Assembly: GCF_963677565.1 (NCBI RefSeq)
Contig: NZ_OY781981.1
Coordinates: 2,018,501 to 2,082,500, forward strand
Origin: an uncultured Draconibacterium sp.
GTDB taxonomy: Bacteria > Bacteroidota > Bacteroidia > Bacteroidales > Prolixibacteraceae
DNA: 64,000 nt
Direction: 5' to 3'
Of this stretch, positions 45,901 through 54,612 are shown in pieces (the stretch's first letter is position 1; each line of letters starts with the position of its first letter). A program made the position numbers and the translations under genes. The notes beneath the pieces were generated by a model that was not told the DNA's origin, ran no database searches, and saw nothing but the letters and a program-made list of their open reading frames with translations.

Positions 45901-46095
45901 AAGCGGAATAACTACACTGTTTAAAACCGTTTGTGCATCGGCACCGGTATAGTTAGCCGATACCCGAATGGTTGGCGGAGCAATATCAGGGTATTGCTCG
46001 ATGGGCAATGTGGTAATTCCCAGTACACCGAGAATAACCAGTAATATTGAAATGACGGTTGAAAGAACCGGCCTTTCTATAAATTTCCTAAACAT
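42943..46095 (-). CDS. RND multidrug efflux permease (AcrB/HAE1 type)
   Basis: The 1050-residue inner-membrane proton antiporter has twelve expected helices in the usual 1+5+1+5 arrangement, starting MFRKFIERPVLSTVISILLVILG. The proton-relay aspartates are present in LAIGIVVDDAIVVVE, and the C-terminal half has LIGLLAKNAILIVEFA. The two large periplasmic loops give the porter domain. Length and motifs match hydrophobe/amphiphile efflux-1 pumps. Together with the adaptor and outer-membrane factor it makes a complete tripartite system. The substrate is unknown. Confidence 0.96.
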   Translation of the reverse strand: MFRKFIERPVLSTVISILLVILGVLGITTLPIEQYPDIAPPTIRVSANYTGADAQTVLNSVVIPLEEQINGVEDMIYMNSTASNNGTATIEVYFKQGTDPDMAAVNVQNRVARANALLPAEVTRAGVLTAKRQNNMLMVFSLYSKDGRYDETFLQNYSKINLLPQVQRINGVGEAMVFGRKDYSMRIWLKPDIMSGYNLMPADVVAALNAQNLEAAPGRFGSENNQSFEYVIRYRGKLSKPEEFENIVIKSDEAGNVLRLGDIARVELGSLDNTAMTQTQGQPGISMAIFQSAGSNARDVILEVEHTLEEASKSFPPGVDYMVLMNTNDFLDASIEKVLHTLLEAFILVFIVVFVFLQNFRATLIPAIAVPVAIIGTFFFLNLFGFTINLLTLFAMVLAIGIVVDDAIVVVEAVHAKLDSGARNAKSAAISAMNEISTAIVSITLVMAAVFIPVTFITGTTGVFYRQFGITLTVAIILSAINALTLSPALCALFLKPHSEEVKSQKGVMKRFYTAFNTAFETMTGKYKKVTHFFIDRKWVAGGLIVIFVALLGYLMNTTSTGFVPSEDTGRMFVDIAMPPASSAERTQEVTQQIDAILETIPEINGRTAITGFSFMGGQGTPYAMIIAGLKPFNERKGEGQDLNSIVQKLYMLTSQIKGARIIIFSPPMVPGFSVTGGFELKLEDKTGGDIQEFEKVANTFLGALNQRPEIQYARTAFNTGFPQYRIDVDAARCMRSGLQVSSVLSAMQGYIGGYYASDFNRFGKQYRVMVQSEAKYRGNPEDLNNIKIRTGNGDMAPISEFITLTRVYGPESITRFNMYTSISVNGNPNPGFSSGDAIDAVREVAADLLPTGYDYEFSGITREEINAGNQTIIIFILSLIFVYFLLAAQYESYIMPLSIIVSLPIGIAGSFIFARFLGVENNIYLQISLVMLIGLLAKNAILIVEFARQRRESGMSIVEAAVEGATARLRPILMTSFAFIVGLIPLVIGTGVGANGNRSIGTGAVGGMLIGTLIGILVIPAMFVVFQILEEKVKKPKEQQEISEMNSLG

Positions 46096-46115
46096 AACTT
46101 TTGTCTTCTAGATTA

Positions 46116-47291
46116 TTAATTGTTTGAAGGTTGATTGTTTTCCGCAACCGCTTTCTGCCCGGCTAATTTGGGTTTTATTTCCATACCGTCGCGAAGGGTG
46201 GTTATTCCTTCTAAAACAATTTTATCTCCGGCTTTAAGTCCCGACGTAACAACAAAAACGTCTTTTAAATCGCCGACAATAACCTGTATCTCAGTATTCA
46301 CAATTTTATTTTCGCTGTTGGCAACGTAAACAAAATGTTTACCCTGTATTTCGTAACTGGCTGGTTGGGGAACGAGCAAAACATTTTTGCGGTATTCGGG
46401 CAAACGAATATTTCCGCTTCCTCCTGAGCGCAAATCACCTTCGACATTGGGGAACGAAGCACGCATATTTATGGCACCGGTTTGCGGATCAACAATTCCG
46501 CTGGCAATTTCAATTTTACCTTTTTGCGGATAAACCGATTGATCGGGAAGAATGAGGTCAACATCCGGCAGGTTTGCCAGTTTTTCGGTGGTGGTATTTC
46601 CTTCCAGGTTTTTAGTAAGTTGCAGAAATGCTTTTTCGTTGATAGAGAAATAAGCACGCATACTAGCTGTATTTGAAACAGTTGTAAGTGGCTGTGTAAC
46701 TGAACTGCTTACCAAACTTCCAACCCGGTAAGGGAATGTCCCGATAAATCCGTCGGTTGGGCTGCTTATCATTGTATAACTGAGGTTGGCTTTTGCATTA
46801 GCTAAATTGGCGTTGGCTTGTGCCAGTTGCGCCTCGGCACTTTGTAATGAAGTTTTAACTGATTCCAGTTGGAAATCGCTGACAATGTCTTTTTCTACCA
46901 GTGGTCTTGTTTTTTCCAATTCAATTTTTGCTGTGGCCACTTGCGACTCAGCTACTTTTACCTGAGCTTCGGCCGATCTTACCTGTGCCCGAATATCGTT
47001 GGCATTTAATTGAAAAAGAAGCTGGCCTTTTTTTACATAGTCGCCTTCGTCAACAAAAATTTTCTCGATGTAACCTGCTACTCTCGGTCGAATTTCAACG
47101 GTTTGTTCGCCTTCAAGTGTAGCCGGAAAATCTTTGTAAAGGGTAATATTCTGTGGCGTAATTTCCTGAACCAGGTACTCGCCAACCTGTCCGCCCATCA
47201 TCGGGTTACTCCCTTGCTGGTTAGAGCAGGCTGAGAAAATAAAGAGAATGGCAATAACTGCCATACTTGTGGATTGCTTAATTGTTTTCAT
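46116..47291 (-). CDS. RND efflux periplasmic adaptor lipoprotein
   Basis: This 391-residue membrane-fusion protein has a lipobox (FIFSAC, about residue 22) and the MFP fold: VEIRPRVAGYIEKIFVDEGDYVKKGQLLFQL (lipoyl half-motif), a long alpha-helical hairpin rich in Ala/Gln/Ser (about residues 100-165), the second lipoyl half with ISSPTDGFIGTFPYRVGSLV, and beta-barrel and membrane-proximal domains. It bridges pump and outer-membrane factor. It starts 20 bp after the MarR gene. Confidence 0.95.
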   Translation of the reverse strand: MKTIKQSTSMAVIAILFIFSACSNQQGSNPMMGGQVGEYLVQEITPQNITLYKDFPATLEGEQTVEIRPRVAGYIEKIFVDEGDYVKKGQLLFQLNANDIRAQVRSAEAQVKVAESQVATAKIELEKTRPLVEKDIVSDFQLESVKTSLQSAEAQLAQANANLANAKANLSYTMISSPTDGFIGTFPYRVGSLVSSSVTQPLTTVSNTASMRAYFSINEKAFLQLTKNLEGNTTTEKLANLPDVDLILPDQSVYPQKGKIEIASGIVDPQTGAINMRASFPNVEGDLRSGGSGNIRLPEYRKNVLLVPQPASYEIQGKHFVYVANSENKIVNTEIQVIVGDLKDVFVVTSGLKAGDKIVLEGITTLRDGMEIKPKLAGQKAVAENNQPSNN

Positions 47292-47311
47292 GTGTAATTA
47301 TTGTTCTGTTA

Positions 47312-47776
47312 TTATTTAATTGCTTGGTTACAGCACGACAGGCATTCTTTAAAGCCCGTATTTTGCTGGATCTTGGAAATGACATTTTCAAAATTTGTTA
47401 GCTCTTCCTGAGAAATACCATCCAAAAGTTCTGACGAAACTTCAACCGATTTGGCTTTCATTAAATCAAACATATCAAGACCTTGTTTTGTGAGCTTAAG
47501 ATTTTTCTTTCGCTTGTCAACCTCGTCTTGTGTCCGCTCAATATAACCCAAATCAATTAGGGTATTAATTTGCCGGGTAACAATTGATTTGTCGCGCAGA
47601 AAGTGATTTGCCAGATCTTGTTGTGTAGATTCTGAATTTTCGTTGATATAATGCAGCACAACGAATTGTTCCAGAGTAAGATCTAAATTGTTTTCCTTAA
47701 ACTTTGCCATTAACTTGAAGCGCACTAATTTCATCGTTTGCCCAAGTAGATAGGTCAATGGCTCTTGTGTTCTCAT
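47312..47776 (-). CDS. MarR-family transcriptional regulator of the efflux operon
   Basis: The 154-residue winged-helix protein has helix 3-4 STQQDLANHFLRDKSIVTRQINTLIDLGYIER and the wing DEVDKRKKNLKLTKQG. It is the first gene of the efflux operon, and a perfect inverted repeat in its promoter (47815-47833) looks like its own operator, suggesting autorepression released by a ligand of the pump. The C-terminus carries three cysteines (CLSCCNQ), which could give redox or metal sensitivity. Confidence 0.93.
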   Translation of the reverse strand: MRTQEPLTYLLGQTMKLVRFKLMAKFKENNLDLTLEQFVVLHYINENSESTQQDLANHFLRDKSIVTRQINTLIDLGYIERTQDEVDKRKKNLKLTKQGLDMFDLMKAKSVEVSSELLDGISQEELTNFENVISKIQQNTGFKECLSCCNQAIK

Positions 47777-47798
47777 AACTTATTCTGTTTCTGTGTTG

Positions 47799-47806
47799 CA
47801 AAACTA
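47799..47806 (-). promoter_or_regulatory. Predicted promoter -7 element of the marR-efflux operon
   Basis: On the minus strand TAGTTTTG matches the Bacteroidota -7 consensus TAnnTTTG. A TTGAC lies 19 bp upstream in place of the usual -33 TTTG. The start codon is 22 bp further downstream, so the leader would be very short. Confidence 0.5.
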
Positions 47807-47812
47807 TGACAA

Positions 47813-47835
47813 ATTAGTTGCAAAAGTCAACTAGT
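47813..47835. promoter_or_regulatory. Candidate MarR operator
   Basis: TAGTTG-N7-CAACTA (47815-47833) is a perfect inverted repeat and extends outward with one mismatch. It lies immediately upstream of the predicted -7 element, so bound MarR would block RNA polymerase. Size and spacing suit a MarR dimer. Confidence 0.6.
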
Positions 47836-47992
47836 TTGCCCTAAATATTTATTAAATTTTTTAATTAGCCTTCTAAGTGTTTGTCAAACTGGTGATTGTG
47901 TGCTGTTTCTATTGTTAACTGAATTTGAACAGGTAGCGTTTTAACTTCATAACAAAGGAAAAAGGCAGTAGTTGAGTTTCTTTTTGGTTTTT

Positions 47993-48008
47993 CCTACCTA
48001 AATGTAGG
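47993..48008. promoter_or_regulatory. Candidate NifA upstream activator site, distal copy
   Basis: CCTAC-N6-GTAGG, a perfect palindrome in arms and spacing, begins 231 bp upstream of the -24 GG of the nifH promoter and exactly 100 bp upstream of an equivalent copy. Confidence 0.45.
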
Positions 48009-48091
48009 TTATCTCAATGTTAACACCCTGAATGCCCTTTAAACATGGGCTTCTTAAAATTTTCCACCTTAATGTGCAGTAAACAGTATCG

Positions 48092-48109
48092 TCCTACAAT
48101 TATGTAGGA
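48092..48109. promoter_or_regulatory. Candidate NifA upstream activator site, proximal copy
   Basis: TCCTACA-N4-TGTAGGA is a perfect 7-bp-arm palindrome whose core, CCTAC-N6-GTAGG, repeats the distal copy. Its centre is about 124 bp upstream of the -24 GG, a distance usual for enhancer sites of sigma54 activators. A weaker CAC-N6-GTG relative lies at 48065-48076. Confidence 0.5.
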
Positions 48110-48222
48110 TTGTCCCGATGATCAACTCTCGAAAAATAAAAGTTTGAAAATTTTTTAGCAACAGTATATCAGCAAGTTATTTGAGGTTTGACAGAGAGAA
48201 ATATGTTGTCGAACATGTTTTT

Positions 48223-48238
48223 TGGCACAACTATGGCA
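48223..48238 (+). promoter_or_regulatory. Sigma54 (-24/-12) promoter of the nif cluster
   Basis: TGGCACAACTATGGCA has the invariant GG and GC separated by exactly 10 bp, so it matches the sigma54 consensus TGGCAC-N5-TTGCA except at one of the -12 bases (TGGCA for TTGCA). It lies 40 bp ahead of the nifH ATG, giving a leader of about 30 nt. A 5-bp-arm palindrome, ATGTT-N4-AACAT, sits just upstream at 48203-48216. Confidence 0.85.
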
Positions 48239-48278
48239 CATAAGAAATCAAACGATTTAAACTTAAAATACAAAAATC

Positions 48279-49103
48279 ATGAGAAAGATTGCAATTTATG
48301 GAAAGGGTGGAATTGGTAAATCAACCACAACCCAAAATACTGTAGCAGGTTTAGTTGAAGCAGGTAAAAATGTAAAAGTAGTGGGTTGCGACCCTAAAGC
48401 TGACTCAACCCGATTATTGTTGGGTGGTTTGGCTCAGAAAACAGTGTTGGATACACTTCGCGAAGAAGGTGAAGATGTAGAGTTGGAAGACATTGTAAAA
48501 GTAGGATACGGCGGTGTTCGTTGTGTTGAATCAGGTGGTCCTGAACCAGGTGTAGGATGTGCCGGTCGTGGTATCATTACTTCTATTAACATGCTGGAGC
48601 AGTTAGGTGCATGGGATGAAAAATTCGAATTGGACTACACTTTCTACGATGTACTTGGTGACGTTGTTTGTGGTGGTTTCGCTATGCCAATTCGCGAAGG
48701 AAAAGCTGAAGAGATCTACATTGTAGTATCGGGAGAGATGATGGCTATGTATGCTGCCAACAACATCTGTAAAGGTATTAAAAAGTATGCTCAGGCAGGT
48801 GGTGTTCGTTTAGGCGGATTGATCTGTAACTCACGTAAAGTAGACAACGAGTCGCAAATGATCGAGGAGTTGGCAAAACGTTTGGGTACTCAAATGATCC
48901 ACTTCGTACCTCGCGATAATATGGTTCAACAAGCTGAGATTAACCGTAAGACAGTTATCGATTTCAAATCAGATCATCCACAGGCCGACGAGTACCGTGC
49001 ATTAGCAAAAGCTATCGACGAGAACGAATTGTTCGTAATTCCTGAGCCACTGGAAATTGAAGAGTTAGAGAAATTGTTGATCGATTTCGGTATTGCCAGC
49101 TAA
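48279..49103 (+). CDS. nifH: Nitrogenase iron protein
   Basis: NifH is the ATP-dependent electron donor to the MoFe protein and is also needed for cofactor maturation. The 274-residue sequence has the P-loop GKGGIGKST at 8-16, the DPKADSTRLLLGG switch region, and the two cysteines per subunit that bridge the dimer's [4Fe-4S] cluster, C94 (GVGCAGRG) and C131 (DVVCGGFAMP). R97 is the residue ADP-ribosylated in organisms with DraT; no draT is seen here. It heads the nif cluster behind a sigma54 promoter, with nifI1 33 bp downstream. Confidence 0.99.
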   Translation: MRKIAIYGKGGIGKSTTTQNTVAGLVEAGKNVKVVGCDPKADSTRLLLGGLAQKTVLDTLREEGEDVELEDIVKVGYGGVRCVESGGPEPGVGCAGRGIITSINMLEQLGAWDEKFELDYTFYDVLGDVVCGGFAMPIREGKAEEIYIVVSGEMMAMYAANNICKGIKKYAQAGGVRLGGLICNSRKVDNESQMIEELAKRLGTQMIHFVPRDNMVQQAEINRKTVIDFKSDHPQADEYRALAKAIDENELFVIPEPLEIEELEKLLIDFGIAS

Positions 49104-49135
49104 TTGAGTATTAACCCATTAAAGATTTAGTAGTT

Positions 49136-49462
49136 ATGTTAATGATAAGAGCTATTATACGCCCCGAAAAATCAAGTAAAGTACTTAAAGCCTTGTTCGA
49201 GGCCGGTTACATTGCCGTTACAAAGATCCCCGTAGTGGGTCGTGGTAAGCAGCGTGGTATTAAAATCGGTGATGTTACCTACGATGAACTTCCAAAAGAA
49301 ATGTTGATCATGGTAATTAAAGACGAGGACAAAGACTTCGCAATTAGTACCATTATGGAAGCTGCACGTTCTGAGCCGAAAGGTGCATTTGGAGACGGAA
49401 AAATATTTGTTACCGCAGTAGATGAGGCTTACACCATCAGTCGTGGAACAAAAGAATTGTAA
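49136..49462 (+). CDS. nifI1: Nitrogenase-regulating PII protein NifI1
   Basis: This 108-residue PII-family protein begins MIRAIIRPEKSSKVLKALFEAG and has the short, modified T-loop of NifI1 (GRGKQRGIKIGDVTYDELPKEML) in place of the GlnB uridylylation-tyrosine region, and the C-terminal FGDGKIFVTAVDEAYTISRG. In methanogens and clostridia NifI1 and NifI2 form a complex that binds NifDK and blocks it when 2-oxoglutarate is low, that is, when ammonium is available. The location between nifH and nifD is the one usual in anaerobes. Confidence 0.95.
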   Translation: MLMIRAIIRPEKSSKVLKALFEAGYIAVTKIPVVGRGKQRGIKIGDVTYDELPKEMLIMVIKDEDKDFAISTIMEAARSEPKGAFGDGKIFVTAVDEAYTISRGTKEL

Positions 49463-49480
49463 CCTTAAAATCAGACGACT

Positions 49481-49855
49481 ATGAAGATGGTATTGGCGAT
49501 CATCAGGATCGATAAAATGAATGCAACAAAACGGGCTCTTACTGCCGCTGGCATCACCTCGATGACCGCAACCGGAAAAGTTTTTGGACGCGGAAAAGGA
49601 GCCTGGGATGCACAAGTGATGGAAGGTGCAAAACAAGACATGCCTGAAGCACTTACCCATCTCGGAAAAGAACCAAGACTGAGACCACAGCGTGTACTAA
49701 ACATTGCGGTTTCCGACCACAATGTGCAGTTAACGGTTGATACGATTATCGAAGTTAATCAGACTCCTGCTCCCGGCGACGGAAAAATCTTTGTCCTTCC
49801 GTTGGATGATACATTCAGGGTTCGCACAGGTGAAACTGGTACAACAATCCTTTAA
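49481..49855 (+). CDS. nifI2: Nitrogenase-regulating PII protein NifI2
   Basis: The 124-residue partner of NifI1 begins MVLAIIRIDKMNATKRALTAAG, followed by a longer T-loop region (GRGKGAWDAQVMEGAKQDMPEAL) and the PII C-terminal APGDGKIFVLPLDDTFRVRTGE. NifI1 and NifI2 act together as the ammonium-responsive off-switch of nitrogenase; neither works alone in the studied archaeal system. Gaps of 18 bp to nifI1 and 15 bp to nifD imply one transcript and balanced expression with the enzyme they control. Confidence 0.95.
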   Translation: MKMVLAIIRIDKMNATKRALTAAGITSMTATGKVFGRGKGAWDAQVMEGAKQDMPEALTHLGKEPRLRPQRVLNIAVSDHNVQLTVDTIIEVNQTPAPGDGKIFVLPLDDTFRVRTGETGTTIL

Positions 49856-49870
49856 TTAAAAAGACAAATT

Positions 49871-51502
<1,632 letters not shown>

Positions 51503-51507
51503 ATAAT

Positions 51508-51513
51508 AGGAGG
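51508..51513 (+). promoter_or_regulatory. Strong Shine-Dalgarno of nifK
   Basis: A perfect AGGAGG stands 8 bp ahead of the nifK ATG. Other genes in this window, including nifH, nifI1 and nifD, start without such a site, as is usual in Bacteroidota. Confidence 0.75.
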
Positions 51514-51521
51514 AAATTATC

Positions 51522-52904
51522 ATGTTATTACGACATACAACAAGCGAAGTAAAAGAAAGAAAAGCACTAACGGTTAACCCGGCAAAAACCTGCCAGCCTA
51601 TTGGTGCCATGTACGCTGCTCTTGGAGTGCACGGTTGTTTGCCACACAGTCACGGTTCGCAAGGCTGTTGCTCATACCACCGAAGTACTTTAACCAGACA
51701 CTATAAAGAGCCTGTAATGGCTGCAACAAGTTCGTTCACCGAAGGTTCTTCAGTGTTCGGTGGGCAGGCAAACCTGCTGCAGGCAATCGATAATATTTTT
51801 GGAATTTACGATCCGGATATCATTGCCGTTCACTCAACTTGTTTATCAGAAACAATTGGTGACGACCTTGGACAGATTGTAAAAAAAGCACAGGACGACG
51901 GAAAAATTCCTGAAGGAAAATTTGTTGTTCAGGCTTCAACACCAAGTTACGTTGGTTCGCACGTTACTGGTTACGCCAACATGTTGGAAGCATTTGTAAA
52001 ATACTTTTCATTCAAAACGGACGAAAAATTACGCCAGGTAAATATGTTGTCGGGATGGGTTGAACCATCGGATATGCGCGAGCTGAAACGTATTGCGGAT
52101 TTAATGAAACTGAAAACAGTACTTCTGCCTGATACTTCAGACGTTTTGGATACGCCAATGGACGGAACATACAAAATGTACCCGAAAGGTGGAACCACCC
52201 GCGAAGAGATTGTTAGCATGGGCGACAGTATGGCAACCGTTGCAATGGGCGAGTGGGCTACAAAAAGCGCAGCCATTATGCTCGACAACAAATGCAAGGT
52301 TCCTTTTAGCATGACTGACGTGCCAATTGGTTTAAAAGCAACCGACCGCTTTATTCAGGCGCTTTCAGCTGCCGGAAAAGTTTCTATTCCGGAAAGCATT
52401 GCCGAAGAGCGCGGTAAACTGGTTGACGTGATCACCGATATGCACCAGTATTTCTACGGAAAACGTGTTGCTCTTTGGGGAGATCCTGATACTTTATTGC
52501 CAATGATCGAGTTTTTGGTTGACCTGGACATGAAACCTGTTTACGTGGTTTCTGGAACACCGGGCAAAAAATTCTCAGCACGTGCAATGGAAATTCTGGA
52601 AGCAAAAGTTCCTGAAGCAAAAGTTCGCAACGGAGCTTCTGCCGATATGTACCTGATGCACCAGTGGATAAAAGAAGAGCCTGTTGACTTACTGATCGGT
52701 AACACCTATGGTAAATATATTGCCCGCGACGAAGGTATTCCATTCGTTCGTTCAGGTTTCCCGATCATTGATCGTATCGGTCACAGCTACTTCCCAACTG
52801 TAGGTTATCTCGGTGGTATCCGTATTCTTGAGCGCATGCTCGGAGCGATTATGGATAAAATCGATGCTACGTCTCCTGAAGAATCATTCGAACTTACAAT
52901 GTAG
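51522..52904 (+). CDS. nifK: Nitrogenase MoFe protein beta chain
   Basis: The 460-residue NifK completes the alpha2beta2 MoFe protein. P-cluster ligands are C24 (NPAKTCQPIGA), C49 (HGSQGCCSYHRS) and C107 (VHSTCLSETIGDD), with the same 25-residue first spacing as in Azotobacter. The chain lacks the N-terminal extension of about 45-50 residues found in proteobacterial NifK, a feature of the anaerobe-type enzymes. An additional cysteine (C50) directly follows the second ligand. It starts 19 bp after nifD behind an AGGAGG. A strong stem-loop follows. Confidence 0.98.
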   Translation: MLLRHTTSEVKERKALTVNPAKTCQPIGAMYAALGVHGCLPHSHGSQGCCSYHRSTLTRHYKEPVMAATSSFTEGSSVFGGQANLLQAIDNIFGIYDPDIIAVHSTCLSETIGDDLGQIVKKAQDDGKIPEGKFVVQASTPSYVGSHVTGYANMLEAFVKYFSFKTDEKLRQVNMLSGWVEPSDMRELKRIADLMKLKTVLLPDTSDVLDTPMDGTYKMYPKGGTTREEIVSMGDSMATVAMGEWATKSAAIMLDNKCKVPFSMTDVPIGLKATDRFIQALSAAGKVSIPESIAEERGKLVDVITDMHQYFYGKRVALWGDPDTLLPMIEFLVDLDMKPVYVVSGTPGKKFSARAMEILEAKVPEAKVRNGASADMYLMHQWIKEEPVDLLIGNTYGKYIARDEGIPFVRSGFPIIDRIGHSYFPTVGYLGGIRILERMLGAIMDKIDATSPEESFELTM

Positions 52905-52931
52905 TTGCAATATAATTCAATATGATTTCGA

Positions 52932-52969
52932 GGTGAGTTCAGCTGAGTCGCTCTCAGCTGAACTTCACC
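52932..52969 (+). terminator. Stem-loop between nifK and nifE
   Basis: GGTGA-GTTCAGCTGAG pairs with CTCAGCTGAAC-(T)-TCACC around a five-base loop, an 11-bp perfect inner stem. No T-run follows, so it is more likely an RNA-processing or 3'-stabilising hairpin, or a partial attenuator that keeps NifHDK above NifEN, than a full terminator. Confidence 0.6.
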
Positions 52970-53077
52970 CGAAATAATTGGAACTACAAAAGGAGAATCA
53001 GAGATAATAAATCAGAATTGTAATTAGGATAAGCCCTGCTTGCAGGCAACTTCGTCCATCTTTTAACATTTTGAATT

Positions 53078-54406
53078 ATGAGCAACTATCTAAAAGATCG
53101 CGAAAGCCAAATCCTTACAAAAGGAAACGACGCTGCAGAAATTTCCTGCGGTAAAAAAAGTTTAGCCGGATCCGTTTCGCAACGCGCCTGCGTTTTTTGC
53201 GGATCACGTGTTGTGCTTTATCCAATTGCCGATGCACTGCACGTTATTCACGGCCCGGTTGGTTGTGCTTCCTACACCTGGGATATTCGTGGTTCGCTTT
53301 CATCGGGACCACAATTGCACCGACTGAGTTTTACCACCGATTTGAAAGAAAGAGATGTGGTTTTTGGCGGCGAAAAGAAATTATACCATGCCCTTATTGA
53401 TTTAATCGACAAACATAAACCAAAAGCAGCCTTTGTATTTTCAACCTGTATTATCGGAGTTATCGGCGACGATGTAGAAGCCGTTTGCCGCCAGGTTACC
53501 AAAGAAAAAGGTATCGACGTTATTCCGGTAATGTCGGAAGGTTTTAACGGAACCAAAAAAGACGGTTATAAAATTGCCTGCGGAGCACTTTCGAAATTGG
53601 TTGGAACAAACAACGATTATAAAGCTCCCAAATATTCAATCAACATTTTAGGCGACTTTAACCTTGCCGGAGAGTTGTGGATTCTGGCCGAATATTACAA
53701 AAAACTGGGTGTTGAAATTATTTCCTGCATGACCGGCGACGGTCGTGTTGAGCAGATCCGTCGCGCACATCACGCTTCGTTAAACGTGGTTCAGTGTTCG
53801 GGTTCTATCATGCACCTGGCTAAAGAAATGAAGGAAAAATACGACATTCCTTTTATGAAGGTTTCGTATTTCGGAATCGAAGATATGTCGGAAGCTTTGT
53901 ACGAAGTGGCCAAATTCTTCGACGACGATGAAATGATGATCAAAGCCCGTGAACTGGTTACCAACGAAATCTCAAAACTGTTACCGGCGCTACAACCTTA
54001 CCGCCAAAAGCTGGAAGGAAAAAAAGCCGCTATTTATGTGGGTGGTGCTTTTAAGGCCATTTCGCTGGTAAAAGCATTGCGCTTGCTGGGTATGCAAACT
54101 GTTGTTGTTGGCTCGCAAACCGGAAATGCAGAAGATTATAAACTACTAAAAGACTTGTGTGATGAGGGAACCATCATTGTTGATGATTCCAATCCAAACG
54201 AACTTTCTGAATTTGTGAAGCTAACCGGAGCTAACCTGTTTATCGGTGGCGTGAAAGAACGCCCGATTGCCCATAAACTGGGTCTTGGTTTTTGCGATCA
54301 CAACCACGAAAGGAAAGAAGCACTGGCCGGCTATGTCGGCATGATGAATTTTGCGAAAGAAGTTTACGCCTCGGTGACGAGCCCGGTGTGGAAATTCGTG
54401 AAATGA
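53078..54406 (+). CDS. nifE: Nitrogenase FeMo-cofactor scaffold protein NifE
   Basis: NifE and NifN form the tetramer on which NifB-co is matured to FeMo-co with Mo and homocitrate. The 442-residue protein is a NifD paralog: SQRACVFCGSRVVLYPIADALHVIHGPVGCASYTWD keeps the cluster-binding cysteines and STCIIGVIGDDVEAV the third one, with the NifE-type GERDVVFGGEKKL-like segment KERDVVFGGEKKLYHAL between. The C-terminal GVKERPIAHKLGLGFCDHNHERKE is NifE-like: an Asn-His pair, not the cofactor histidine context of NifD. It starts 173 bp after nifK. Confidence 0.96.
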   Translation: MSNYLKDRESQILTKGNDAAEISCGKKSLAGSVSQRACVFCGSRVVLYPIADALHVIHGPVGCASYTWDIRGSLSSGPQLHRLSFTTDLKERDVVFGGEKKLYHALIDLIDKHKPKAAFVFSTCIIGVIGDDVEAVCRQVTKEKGIDVIPVMSEGFNGTKKDGYKIACGALSKLVGTNNDYKAPKYSINILGDFNLAGELWILAEYYKKLGVEIISCMTGDGRVEQIRRAHHASLNVVQCSGSIMHLAKEMKEKYDIPFMKVSYFGIEDMSEALYEVAKFFDDDEMMIKARELVTNEISKLLPALQPYRQKLEGKKAAIYVGGAFKAISLVKALRLLGMQTVVVGSQTGNAEDYKLLKDLCDEGTIIVDDSNPNELSEFVKLTGANLFIGGVKERPIAHKLGLGFCDHNHERKEALAGYVGMMNFAKEVYASVTSPVWKFVK

Positions 54407-54503
54407 TACAGCACAAAATCGGTTAGTTACAAACCGTGATTGTGTTTTTAGAAAGGGGGTACCCTTTAAAGAATCGGAAAAAATATTGAATTCCGGTGAG
54501 CGT

Positions 54504-54525
54504 TCCCGAAGGCTTTGCCTCGGGA
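54504..54525. repeat. Hairpin 1 in the nifE-nifN spacer
   Basis: TCCCGAAGGC-TTT-GCCTCGGGA forms a GC-rich stem with one bulged base. It is a common type of intergenic hairpin in Bacteroidota. Confidence 0.6.
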
Positions 54526-54563
54526 TAAGCGAACAAGACTATAAAAAAGTCCTTAACGGAATC

Positions 54564-54596
54564 GGATTCCTCAACAGCTTTGCTGTGAGGAGTTCC
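54564..54596. repeat. Hairpin 2 in the nifE-nifN spacer
   Basis: GGATTCCTCAACAGC-TTT-GCTGTGAGGAGTTCC folds into a long interrupted stem ending 17 bp ahead of the nifN start. It may influence nifN translation. Confidence 0.6.
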
Positions 54597-54612
54597 AATT
54601 AAAACAAATCGG

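Noticed and set aside
47881..48240. Canonical NifA site TGT-N10-ACA upstream of nifH
   Set aside because: Checked by eye; TGT and ACA triplets occur but not at 10-bp spacing.
49172..49660. 162-codon minus-strand frame over nifI1/nifI2
   Set aside because: It is antisense to two well-supported genes; the translation is Cys/His/Phe-rich noise.
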